A stretch of 64,000 bases of DNA from Ardenticatenaceae bacterium (GTDB lineage: Bacteria > Chloroflexota > Anaerolineae > Promineifilales > Promineifilaceae), in the NCBI GenBank assembly GCA_020634235.1, contig JACKCB010000002.1, positions 124,001 through 188,000 on the forward strand, in the 5' to 3' direction. The position numbers were made by a program, and so were the translations under genes. Shown here one piece after another: positions 56,937 to 64,000 of this stretch (position 1 is the stretch's first letter; each line of letters begins with the position of its first letter). Under the pieces are notes generated by a model. The model saw nothing but the letters and a program-made list of their open reading frames with translations, did not search any database and was not told the DNA's origin.

Positions 56937-58331
56937 TTGCCGCACATCAAGAAACGCCAGGCGTTTCAACTCTTTTGGTTTTTTCCCTTGCTACTCTGGC
57001 TGGTGGCCTGCCAGGGCGGGCTGGGCCGCGCTGTGCCCACCCCCTTCCCCACCGCCACACCCTCCCCCATCCCCTCCGCCACCCCCAGCCCGGCGCCCAC
57101 CGAGACCCCGGCCGGGACCATACGCCATCCCATCCCGGCCGGGAACTTCAGCCTCCTCCTCCCGGCCGGCTGGGTCGTCGTAGACCAGGGCCTCACCACT
57201 TTAGGCCAGCAATACCTGGTCGGCCCAGAGCCGGTTGGCCCCGGCCCATCCAGCAGCGCCATCTTTGTCGCCCCGGCCGGGGACCTCACCGCCCAAATGG
57301 CCGCCGACGCCCTGCAATGCGGCCGCGCCACCTGCCAAAACCCCACCCTCACCCCCGTCACCATCAACGGCATCCCGGCCCAGAAAGCCACCCTGGCCAG
57401 CCAGGCCCTGCCGCCGCTCAACTGGTACTTCCTGGAACACGACGGGCAGCTCATCTTCCTCAGCCTGCATGACCCGGTCACCCTCAGCGACCGCATGGAC
57501 CTGCTAGAAACCATCACCTTCGAAGACATCCCCATTCCCACCAGCACCGCCCCGCCCACCCCCATACCCAGCCCCACCCCCGTGCCCACCCTGGACGCAG
57601 TCAAAAGCTGGCGGCGCGTCAGCGTGGCCGATGCCGGCATCTCCTTCGAGGTCCCGGCCGGGTGGACACAGCCAGACGACACCCTCACCTGGTCCCCCAG
57701 CCGCAGCGCGCCATTCAGCCTCCACTTCGCCTGGACACCCATCACAGAAGCGTCGGGCCAGCCAGCCGATTTGCTCCCGGCCGGGACCGACCTGGCCGCC
57801 GGCGAACCCCTGACCCTGGCCTGGGCGCCCGCTGCCAGCCGCTACCCGCTAGATCAGCCAGACCAGGCCGCAATCTACGTCCTCATCCCGGCCGGGGATC
57901 GCGCCTACGCCTTCCACATCCTCGCCCCATCCCCAGCCACCCTACCGCAAATCGAGCCTGTCCTGGCCCACGCCCTGGACTCTGTGCAGATCGATTTCGT
58001 CATCGAAACCTATCTACCCGAACCCACCGACGCCGCGGTCGGCTTCTTCCAGGCCGTGATCGCCGACCCGGCCGGGAAGTCCGCCCTGCCCTTTCTCTCC
58101 CCAACCCTGCGCAGCACCATCCCGGCCGGGGAACCCCCCATCACCCTACTCAACCTGTCCGACCGGCTGGTAGAGTTCAATCTGGACTGGGCCTTCAGCG
58201 CCAGCCGCTCCGTCACCGTCTCGGCCCTGCTGCAAACGGCCGACGGCCGCACCACCGAGCGCATCCTCACCCTGGTGCTGCTCGACGACCTCGGCTGGCG
58301 CATCGACGCCATTGCTGAAGCGGATGAATAA
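56937..58331 (+). CDS. Large lipoprotein with repeated PAG sites
   Basis: 464 aa from TTG 56937 (GGAG 8 nt upstream). Lipobox 'LLLWLVACQ' near residue 24, then a Thr/Pro-rich stalk with 'PTPFPTATPSPIPSATPSP'. Two similar domains of about 140 residues ('FSLLLPAGWVVVDQG', 'ISFEVPAGWTQPDDT') each look like the PsbP/DUF1795-type fold found in surface lipoproteins, joined by a second Pro-rich linker. A third part (about 365-464) resembles an NTF2-like domain. Nine CCGGCCGG cores fall in this 1.4-kb gene, giving PAG nine times. Function unknown. Confidence 0.8.
   Translation: MPHIKKRQAFQLFWFFPLLLWLVACQGGLGRAVPTPFPTATPSPIPSATPSPAPTETPAGTIRHPIPAGNFSLLLPAGWVVVDQGLTTLGQQYLVGPEPVGPGPSSSAIFVAPAGDLTAQMAADALQCGRATCQNPTLTPVTINGIPAQKATLASQALPPLNWYFLEHDGQLIFLSLHDPVTLSDRMDLLETITFEDIPIPTSTAPPTPIPSPTPVPTLDAVKSWRRVSVADAGISFEVPAGWTQPDDTLTWSPSRSAPFSLHFAWTPITEASGQPADLLPAGTDLAAGEPLTLAWAPAASRYPLDQPDQAAIYVLIPAGDRAYAFHILAPSPATLPQIEPVLAHALDSVQIDFVIETYLPEPTDAAVGFFQAVIADPAGKSALPFLSPTLRSTIPAGEPPITLLNLSDRLVEFNLDWAFSASRSVTVSALLQTADGRTTERILTLVLLDDLGWRIDAIAEADE
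57106..58131 (+). repeat. Densest cluster of the iterated palindrome
   Basis: Cores at about 57106, 57134, 57161, 57271, 57653, 57776, 57887, 58067 and 58121, nine in 1.03 kb. Every one is read CCG GCC GG(G/C), encoding Pro-Ala-Gly, in loops or linkers of the lipoprotein. Confidence 0.9.
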
Positions 58332-58335
58332 CCCC

Positions 58336-59127
58336 ATGAAACCCCTGACCCTCATGATCCTACCCCTATTCTTGCTCCTCGCCGCCTGCCGCACCCCGGC
58401 CGGGACAGCCACCCCCACCGCGCCCACCCCCCCCACCCGCCCGGCCGCGCCGGCCATTGCCACCACCGCCCCAGCCCCACCCCAAGACGTCAGCATCCCG
58501 GCCGGGGACGGACTAGCCATCCAGGGCACCTTCTACCCCGGCCCCGGTTCCGGCCCCTGGCCCGCCATCCTGCTGCTGCACATGCTGGGCAGCCAGCGCC
58601 AGGCCTGGGACGACACCGGCCTGCCCCCCGCCCTCAACCAGGCCGGCTACGCCGTGCTGGCCATCGACCTGCGCGGCCACGGGCAAACCGGCGGCAGCAT
58701 CGACTGGCCGCAGGTAGATGATGACCTGCCGCGCGTCTGGGCCTACCTCACCGGCCGGGACGACGTAGACCCGGCCCGTACCGCCATCATAGGTGCCAGC
58801 ATCGGCGCCAACCTGGCCCTGCGCGCCGCCGCCAACCTGCCCCAGGTGCGCGGCGTGGTCTTGCTCTCCCCCGGCCTCGACTACCGCGGCGTCACCACCA
58901 CCGATGCCCTCGACCGCTATGGCCCCCGGCCACTGCTCATCGTCGCCAGCGAGGAGGACAGCACCGCCGCCAGTGCCAGCCGCCTGCTCACCGATCTCAC
59001 CCCAGGCGAGGCCCGGCTCATCATGTACGACGGCGCCGGCCATGGCACCGATATGTTCACCGCCCGGCCGGAGCTTTCCGCCGAGATCACCGGCTGGCTC
59101 AACCGCCTGCTAGCCGCCACCGAATAA
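58336..59127 (+). CDS. Alpha/beta-hydrolase lipoprotein (dienelactone-hydrolase-like)
   Basis: 263 aa from ATG 58336, 4 bp after the lipoprotein stop. Lipobox 'LLLAACR' (Cys17), a Thr/Pro stalk, then an alpha/beta-hydrolase: 'WPAILLLHMLGSQRQAWDDTG' (oxyanion region), nucleophile elbow 'IIGASIGANLAL' (G-A-S-I-G), 'VASEEDSTAASASRL' for the acid, and 'MYDGAGHGTDMF' for the catalytic His. Extracytoplasmic esterase or peptidase; substrate unknown. Probably one operon with the preceding lipoprotein and the following membrane protein. Confidence 0.9.
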   Translation: MKPLTLMILPLFLLLAACRTPAGTATPTAPTPPTRPAAPAIATTAPAPPQDVSIPAGDGLAIQGTFYPGPGSGPWPAILLLHMLGSQRQAWDDTGLPPALNQAGYAVLAIDLRGHGQTGGSIDWPQVDDDLPRVWAYLTGRDDVDPARTAIIGASIGANLALRAAANLPQVRGVVLLSPGLDYRGVTTTDALDRYGPRPLLIVASEEDSTAASASRLLTDLTPGEARLIMYDGAGHGTDMFTARPELSAEITGWLNRLLAATE

Positions 59128-59130
59128 CCC

Positions 59131-60240
59131 ATGCCCAATCTCTTCTGGAACCTCGTCGCCTTCCTGGTCGGCATCCTCATCGTCGCCGCCACCCTAAACT
59201 CCGCCATCCAGACCGTCGTTGTGCCCCGCAACACCAACACCTGGCTCACGCGCCTCGTCTTCGCCACCACCTGGGCCTTGTTCTACCCACGCGTGCGCCT
59301 GGCACGCAGCTACGAAGGCCGCGACCGCGCCCTGGCCTCCTTCGCCCCCATCGGCATGCTGATGCTCCCCCTCATCTGGTTCTGCCTCATCCTGGCTGGC
59401 TACACCAGCATGTTCTGGAGCCTGGGCATCCGCCCCTGGCAAGAAGCGTTCTTCGTCAGCAGCTCGTCGCTGGTCACCCTGGGTTTTGCCTACGAAAAAA
59501 CCATCCCCATCATGGTCCTCATCTTCTCCGAAGCAACCCTGGGACTGGCACTCATGGCCCTGCTCATCGCCTACCTGCCCACCTTATACGCCGCCTTCTC
59601 GCAGCGCGAAGCGGTCGTCACCCTGCTAGAAGCCTATGCCGGCGCCCCACCGTCACCAGTAGAACTCATCGCCCGCGTCCATCGCCTGAACATGTTCGGC
59701 CGGCTCTCGGACCAGTGGAGCACCTGGGAAATGTGGTTTGCCCAGCTAGAGGAAAGCCACTCTTCCTACGCCGCGCTGGTCTTCTTCCGCTCCCCCCAAC
59801 CCAACCGCTCCTGGATCACCACCGCCGGGGTCATTCTGGATGCCGCCGCCCTGTCACTCTCGTGCATCGATGCGCCGCGCGATGCCCAGGCGGCACTCTG
59901 TTTGCGCGCCGGCTTCCTGGCCCTGCGCCGCATCGCCGACTTTTTCGAAGTACCCTACGATCCCGATCCCCGGCCGGGGGACCCCATCAGCATCAGCCAA
60001 ACAGAATTCAACCTGGCCTACGACGAACTCATCGCCAATGGCGTGCCCGTCAAGAGCGACCGCCAGCAAGCCTGGGTCGACTACGCCGGCTGGCGCGTCA
60101 ACTACGACACCGTGCTGGTTACCCTGGCCGCGATGACCATGGCCCCCTACGCCCAGTGGAGCTCCGACCGCTCCATTCGCTCCCTACGCCCCCGCTACCT
60201 GCACCCAGGCTTCAGTTGGTGGCGCAAAAAAACGACATAG
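59131..60240 (+). CDS. Membrane protein with a potassium-channel-like pore and degenerate filter
   Basis: 369 aa, starting 3 bp after the hydrolase stop. Helices at about 5-30, 70-95 and 125-155. Between the last two is a pore-helix-like segment 'PWQEAFFVSSSSLVTLGFAYEKT' where TLGF (116-119) stands at the position of TVGYGD in 2-TM potassium channels. The rest (160-369) is cytoplasmic and alpha-helical, with no RCK domain. It may be a non-selective or chloride-like pore, or a channel-derived sensor. Identification is by topology and the filter position only. Confidence 0.75.
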   Translation: MPNLFWNLVAFLVGILIVAATLNSAIQTVVVPRNTNTWLTRLVFATTWALFYPRVRLARSYEGRDRALASFAPIGMLMLPLIWFCLILAGYTSMFWSLGIRPWQEAFFVSSSSLVTLGFAYEKTIPIMVLIFSEATLGLALMALLIAYLPTLYAAFSQREAVVTLLEAYAGAPPSPVELIARVHRLNMFGRLSDQWSTWEMWFAQLEESHSSYAALVFFRSPQPNRSWITTAGVILDAAALSLSCIDAPRDAQAALCLRAGFLALRRIADFFEVPYDPDPRPGDPISISQTEFNLAYDELIANGVPVKSDRQQAWVDYAGWRVNYDTVLVTLAAMTMAPYAQWSSDRSIRSLRPRYLHPGFSWWRKKTT

Positions 60241-60394
60241 CCGGCCATTTCCAGCCTTTTCCACTCCCTGCGCACTGGTATGCCGTTCCCATTGTTGGTA
60301 TAACATGGCCTACAGCAGCAGCGGCACCCAACCCCAACCGCCAACCGCAGCACAACCTTTGCTAGCCGGTCACCCGGCCACGATCTAAAACGAC

Positions 60395-61648
60395 ATGAGC
60401 GACTACGGCTCTCCTGGCTGGAACAGAACCACCAAAATCATCGTCGCCCTCATCGGGCTTAGCCTGATTGTGCTGCTCGCCTGGCGCTTCCAGAACATCC
60501 TCGGCCAGATTATCACCGCCGTCATCTTTGCCTACATTCTCAACCCGCTCATTGTTGTCCTCAGCAAGCGCACCCCCCTCTCTCGCGGCGCAGCTATCCT
60601 CATCATCTACGTAGCCCTGCTCATCCTGATCCTGGGTGGGGTCACCGCCGTGGGCGTGGCCGCCTACTACCAGGGCGTCAATCTCATCGACCAGGCTCCG
60701 GAATTCATCTCCGGCACTGTCGTCCTCATCCAGGACTACGTCTCGAACACGGAGCGGATCATCACCTTCGGCAACGTCACCTTCAGCCCCAGCAACGTGA
60801 ACTGGGTGGCGGTGCAAGACCAACTACTAGGCCTGGTGGAGCCAACGCTGAGCCAGAGTGGCCGCTACGCAACCCAAATCGCCCAATCAACACTCCGTTT
60901 TTTGGGCAACTTCGTCTTCGTCTTCATCATCTCCGCTTACATGGCCAACGAGCTGCCCCTGGTCCGCAGCTACGTAAACCGGCTGGCCTACCCGGCCGGG
61001 TACCAGCACGACGCCGAAATCATCATGCAAGAGTTCGGCCGCATCTGGAGCGCCTACCTGCGCGGCCAGATCATCCTGGGTCTGATCATCGGCTTCCTGG
61101 TCTCCAGCAGCCTGGGCCTGCTGGGGGTACAAAACGCCCTCGCCCTGGGCCTCATCGCCGGCCTGCTAGAATTTATCCCCAATCTCGGCCCCATCATCGC
61201 CGCCGCCATCGCCATGGTCGTGGCCTTCTTCCAGCCCGAAAACTACCTGGGGCTAACCTCGGTGCAGCTAACCCTGGCCGTGCTGGGCCTCATGTTCATC
61301 ATCCAGCAGCTAGAAAACAACCTCCTGGTGCCGCGCATCGTTGGCGATGCCCTGGATCTCCATCCCGTTCTGGTTATCATCGGCGTGCTGATTGGGGCTT
61401 CCTTCGCCGGCATCCTGGGTGCCGTGCTGGCCGCGCCAGTGCTGGCCACGCTCAAGCTCATTGGCATCTACGCCTGGCGCAAGTTATTCGACCTGCCCCC
61501 CTTCCCGCTTCGCAAGAACGAAAAACCGCCCCCCGCGCGCCGCCGCCGGCTGTTATTCCGACGCCCGGCCGGGGCACCACCCGCCCCTGCCAGCGACCAA
61601 CCCGCAGCGGCCGAAGCCGCTAGCGAACCGGGCTCGGATACCCCGTAA
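60395..61648 (+). CDS. AI-2E family transporter (PerM/YdiK-like)
   Basis: 417 aa, about eight membrane helices. 'IIVALIGLSLIVLLAWRFQNILGQIITAVIFAYILNPLIVVLSKR' start, 'GLLEFIPNLGPIIAAAIAMVVAFFQ' and 'QQLENNLLVPRIVGDALDLHPVLVIIGVLIGASFAGILGAVLAAPV' are the diagnostic AI-2E family signatures. Members export autoinducer-2 or act as Na+/H+ antiporters. The C-terminal tail is Arg/Pro/Ala-rich. Its last 29 bp overlap the convergent FGGY kinase gene, the tightest convergence in the window. Confidence 0.93.
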   Translation: MSDYGSPGWNRTTKIIVALIGLSLIVLLAWRFQNILGQIITAVIFAYILNPLIVVLSKRTPLSRGAAILIIYVALLILILGGVTAVGVAAYYQGVNLIDQAPEFISGTVVLIQDYVSNTERIITFGNVTFSPSNVNWVAVQDQLLGLVEPTLSQSGRYATQIAQSTLRFLGNFVFVFIISAYMANELPLVRSYVNRLAYPAGYQHDAEIIMQEFGRIWSAYLRGQIILGLIIGFLVSSSLGLLGVQNALALGLIAGLLEFIPNLGPIIAAAIAMVVAFFQPENYLGLTSVQLTLAVLGLMFIIQQLENNLLVPRIVGDALDLHPVLVIIGVLIGASFAGILGAVLAAPVLATLKLIGIYAWRKLFDLPPFPLRKNEKPPPARRRRLLFRRPAGAPPAPASDQPAAAEAASEPGSDTP

Positions 61649-63185
61649 TCTCCCGAATCGCCTGGTACAAAGGCATCAGTCGCCCATACATCTGCTTATA
61701 CACCCGCTGGTACAGCGCATCATACAATGCATGGCGCTCCGCATCCGGCTCAAAACGCTCCCCCGGCCGGGTCATCTCCGCCACCGCCGTGGCAAAATCC
61801 GGGTGCAGCCCCAGCCCCACCGCCGCATCAATCGCCGCTCCCAACCCCGATGCCTCATACAGGTGCGGCCGCACCGCCGGCAGGCCAAACACATCCGCCG
61901 TAATCTGCATCGCCGCATCACTTTGCGAACCGCCCCCAGCCACCCGCAGCTCCGTCACCGGCACCCGGCTGCGCTGCTCCGTGCGCTCCTTACCCTCACG
62001 CAGCGCATAAGCCAACCCCTCCAAAATCGCCCGGTAAAGGTGCGCCCGGGTATGCACATCGCCAAAACCAATCACCGCCCCCTTCGCCTCCGGCCCCGGC
62101 ACCTTCACCCCCGGCGACCAGTAAGGCTGAAGCGTCAGCCCCATCGACCCCGGCGGTACCTGCGCCACCAGCTCATCAAACAACGTCTCCGCCGCCACCC
62201 CCAACTCCGCCGCCTGCAATCGTTCCGAGAGGGCAAACTGCTGCTTAAACCAGCTCACCATCCAGAAACCACGGTAGATCTGCAGCTCCAGGCTGTAAGC
62301 ATCGGGCACAGCCGCCGGAAAGGGCGGGATGAGCGGGATCACCTCTACATATTTGCGGTGGGTGGTGTTAATCGTGGCCGTGGTCCCATAGCTCAGGCAG
62401 CCGATGTGCGGTGCCAGCGCCCCCGTGCCAATCACCTCACACGCCTTGTCAGCCGCGGCGGCAATCAGCGGCAGCCCGGCCGGGATACCCGTTTCCGTCG
62501 CCGCCTCCGCCGTAATACTGCCCAGCATCCCGGCCGGGGGCACCAACGCCGGCAAAATTCGCTTATCCATCGGCACCGCCTGCCACTTCCAATCTCGCGG
62601 CCCGGCCCAGGCCAGCTTCTTGTAATCAAACGGCATATACCCCACCTGGCAGCCCACAGAATCCACAAAACGGCCGGTCAGCTTAAAGGTCAGGTAGCCC
62701 GACAGGTAAAGGTACTTGTGCGTCCCCCGCCACACCTCCGGCTCATGCTGGCGAATCCAGTTCGCCTCCGCCTCCGCCTGGATATAACTCACCGTCTCCG
62801 ACATACGCACCAATCTGAAAGCCGCGCCCCACAAACCACCTACCGGCTTCAGCCCCTCCGTGCGCCGCTGGTCCAGCCACACAATCGCCGGGCGCAGCGG
62901 CCGGCCCGCCTTGTCCACGTTAATCACCGTCGCCCGCTGCGTGGTCAGGGCCACCCCGGCAATTGCCGCCTTGGGAATGTCCGTTTGCCGCCATAACTGG
63001 CGGCACGCCTGGCACAACGAATCCCAGTAATAGTTGGGGTCCTGCTCCGCCCACCCCGGCCGGGGCGAGACATACGGCTCCAGCGCCACCTGCGACTTGG
63101 CCAGCAAATTCCCCCGCAAGTCAAACAACAACGCCCGCACGCTCTGCGTGCCATTATCAATAGCCAGAATGCAGTCACCCTTCAT
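61620..63185 (-). CDS. FGGY-family carbohydrate kinase
   Basis: 521 aa from ATG 63185 (GAGGTG upstream; the frame is open to 63233). 'CILAIDNGTQSVRALLFDLRGNLLAKSQV' is the phosphate-1 loop; 'GVALTTQRATVINVDKAGRPLRPAIVWLDQR', 'LSYGTTATINTTHRK' and 'ELRVAGGGSQSDAAMQITADVFGLPAVRPHLYEASGLGAAIDAAVGLG' complete the FGGY scheme. The sugar is not decided: xylulose, ribulose or glycerol are possible. It overlaps the AI-2E gene at the 3' end; no sugar transporter is close. Confidence 0.92.
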   Translation of the reverse strand: MKGDCILAIDNGTQSVRALLFDLRGNLLAKSQVALEPYVSPRPGWAEQDPNYYWDSLCQACRQLWRQTDIPKAAIAGVALTTQRATVINVDKAGRPLRPAIVWLDQRRTEGLKPVGGLWGAAFRLVRMSETVSYIQAEAEANWIRQHEPEVWRGTHKYLYLSGYLTFKLTGRFVDSVGCQVGYMPFDYKKLAWAGPRDWKWQAVPMDKRILPALVPPAGMLGSITAEAATETGIPAGLPLIAAAADKACEVIGTGALAPHIGCLSYGTTATINTTHRKYVEVIPLIPPFPAAVPDAYSLELQIYRGFWMVSWFKQQFALSERLQAAELGVAAETLFDELVAQVPPGSMGLTLQPYWSPGVKVPGPEAKGAVIGFGDVHTRAHLYRAILEGLAYALREGKERTEQRSRVPVTELRVAGGGSQSDAAMQITADVFGLPAVRPHLYEASGLGAAIDAAVGLGLHPDFATAVAEMTRPGERFEPDAERHALYDALYQRVYKQMYGRLMPLYQAIREITGYPSPVR

Positions 63186-63246
63186 CGCCCACCTCGCAGC
63201 CAATCGCCAACCTAAGTGAGTGTCCAAAAACAACTCCCCTTTGTTG

Positions 63247-63296
63247 TTTGTAGTAACCGCTTTAGCGGTCTGGGCGGCTGAAGCCGCTACTACAAA
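63247..63296. repeat. Intergenic palindromic repeat, TTTGTAGTA/TACTACAAA ends
   Basis: Fifty bp with exact 9-bp inverted ends TTTGTAGTA and TACTACAAA and an imperfect inner palindrome (CCGCTTTAGCGG ... GGCTGAAGCC). Outer GTCCA (about 63220) and TGGAC (about 63305) extend the symmetry. Same family as 47278-47324, with the first 22 bases identical. It lies upstream of the FGGY kinase. Confidence 0.85.
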
Positions 63297-63373
63297 CCAA
63301 TTTCTGGACGCTTACTAAGGCCTCGATTGTATCCCATATTGCCGGGGGCACCGCATCGGGCAGCGGCAGGCTG

Positions 63374-64000
63374 TCACAACCCCGGCCCACGCCCCAAGAA
63401 GGCCTGGGCCAGCGCCGGCCCCCCGGCCGGGCCTATCTCCGCCAGCAGCAAGCCAAACTCCTGCGTCGTGTGCCTGGTAGCCGCCGCCAGCGCCAGCGGA
63501 AACAGCGGCCCCCGGCCGGGATGATCCAGGTTCATCGCTTCATGCGTATCCGCCGGAGCATTAGCCAGCGCCCAACGCCCTAGCAGCGGCATTCGGCAAG
63601 CCAAAAACCAAAGCACCGATCCCCGGCCGGAACGCAGCGCCGGCTCCCGGCGCGGGTCCAGGCAAATGGGCACCGCCTCCGGCTGGCAGTTGGCCAGCCC
63701 CCCCTGCTGCGCCACCCACAGCGCCACCCAATTAGAATGGGCATAGAAATCCTGCCGCGTATGCAGCAGCCGGCCAAAGGCGGCCAGCGCCTCCGGGCGG
63801 CGGCCAGCCTGCATCTGGCGCACCGCCAGCGCCCGCTCCGCCCGGATCAGCGCCTCCCCTTCGGCAAAGGCATTGCTGTCAAAATGAATCGCCGGCGTAA
63901 ACTGGTTAATCACCCGGTCCTGCGCCAGGTTGGCGCGGATGATGCGCTGCAGCCCGGCCGGGTCAAAGTGCGCTTGCAGCGCTTCCGTCGTCATCTGCAC
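63374..64000 (-). CDS. Het-C / zinc-dependent phospholipase C-like protein, partial
   Basis: 208 codons visible; whether the GTG at 64000 is the true start cannot be seen, so the gene may continue right. 'FGRLLHTRQDFYAHSNWVALWV' (about 83-104) matches the conserved D-F-x-A-H-S-N-W motif of Het-C and zinc-dependent phospholipase-C-like proteins, in which Asp/His bind zinc. Upstream is 'FTPAIHFDSNAFAEGEALI', which may supply another His/Asp ligand. Secretion cannot be judged without the N-terminus. Het-C-like proteins in bacteria are often linked to toxins or phospholipid cleavage. Confidence 0.65.
   Translation of the reverse strand: MQMTTEALQAHFDPAGLQRIIRANLAQDRVINQFTPAIHFDSNAFAEGEALIRAERALAVRQMQAGRRPEALAAFGRLLHTRQDFYAHSNWVALWVAQQGGLANCQPEAVPICLDPRREPALRSGRGSVLWFLACRMPLLGRWALANAPADTHEAMNLDHPGRGPLFPLALAAATRHTTQEFGLLLAEIGPAGGPALAQAFLGRGPGL

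Noticed and set aside
61392..62996. 534-codon plus-strand frame
   Set aside because: Antisense to the FGGY kinase and overlapping the AI-2E gene out of frame.

Overview
The window is a GC-rich bacterial chromosome segment with densely packed genes. It most resembles Chloroflexota of the Anaerolineae/'Candidatus Promineifilum' type. That placement is inferred from RpoC with a long insertion near its N-terminus, a giant TPR protein with repeated 'PDWL' and 'AMAWLEQLAARQG' modules, a secreted PKD protein ending in 'YLPVITRP', and a NifJ-type PFOR next to a dihydroorotate-dehydrogenase-like gene. No rRNA, tRNA, CRISPR array or transposase was seen.

Layout. 1-7.6 kb (minus strand): xseA-xseB-ftsY-prfB, a zinc-ribbon coiled-coil protein, then rpoC, which runs off the left edge. 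prfB carries a programmed +1 frameshift. 7.9-9 kb: rsfS (apparent CTG start) converging on ndk. 9-17.8 kb (minus): the giant TPR/acidic repeat protein, a histone-deacetylase-family enzyme, a protein with an 'LQRVLGNQAATRLL' motif like those on contractile-injection-system cargo, and a methyltransferase. 17.9-25 kb (minus): a sulfur redox cluster, arsR - triheme cytochrome c - two YeeE/YedE half transporters - Tat-exported molybdopterin oxidoreductase - ferredoxin-like protein - 4[4Fe-4S] subunit - cytochrome b. It has a perfect dyad in front that looks like the ArsR operator. 25.4-30.2 kb (plus): nifJ and the DHOD-like gene, ending in a strong terminator. 30.3-37 kb: the PKD / copper-amine-oxidase-like protein, a GT39-type membrane glycosyltransferase, and a minus-strand group of two CxNC redoxin lipoproteins plus a Rieske protein. 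37.2-41.3 kb (plus): flippase, O-antigen-ligase-like polymerase and glycosyltransferase. 41.45-41.72 kb: a candidate independent non-coding RNA gene. 41.9-50 kb: MBL hydrolase, nucleotidyltransferase, diacylglycerol kinase, GDPD, AAA ATPase, pyruvate kinase and a hypothetical protein. 50.3-56.6 kb (minus): Rossmann protein, thiolase, ABC exporter, CoaBC-like protein. 56.9-61.6 kb (plus): two lipoproteins (one an alpha/beta hydrolase), a K-channel-like membrane protein, an AI-2E-type transporter. 61.6-64 kb (minus): FGGY kinase and a partial Het-C-like protein.

The most striking signal is genome-scale, not a gene. The palindrome CCCGGCCGGG, usually flanked by further C/G, recurs throughout. 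By eye I count about 130 copies of the CCGGCCGG core, roughly one per 500 bp, where about five or six would be expected from composition. It is read in all three frames inside genes (as PAG, RPG or GRG), sits between genes too, and is nearly absent from a few genes. It behaves like the cyanobacterial HIP1 element but has a different sequence. All counts here were made by eye.
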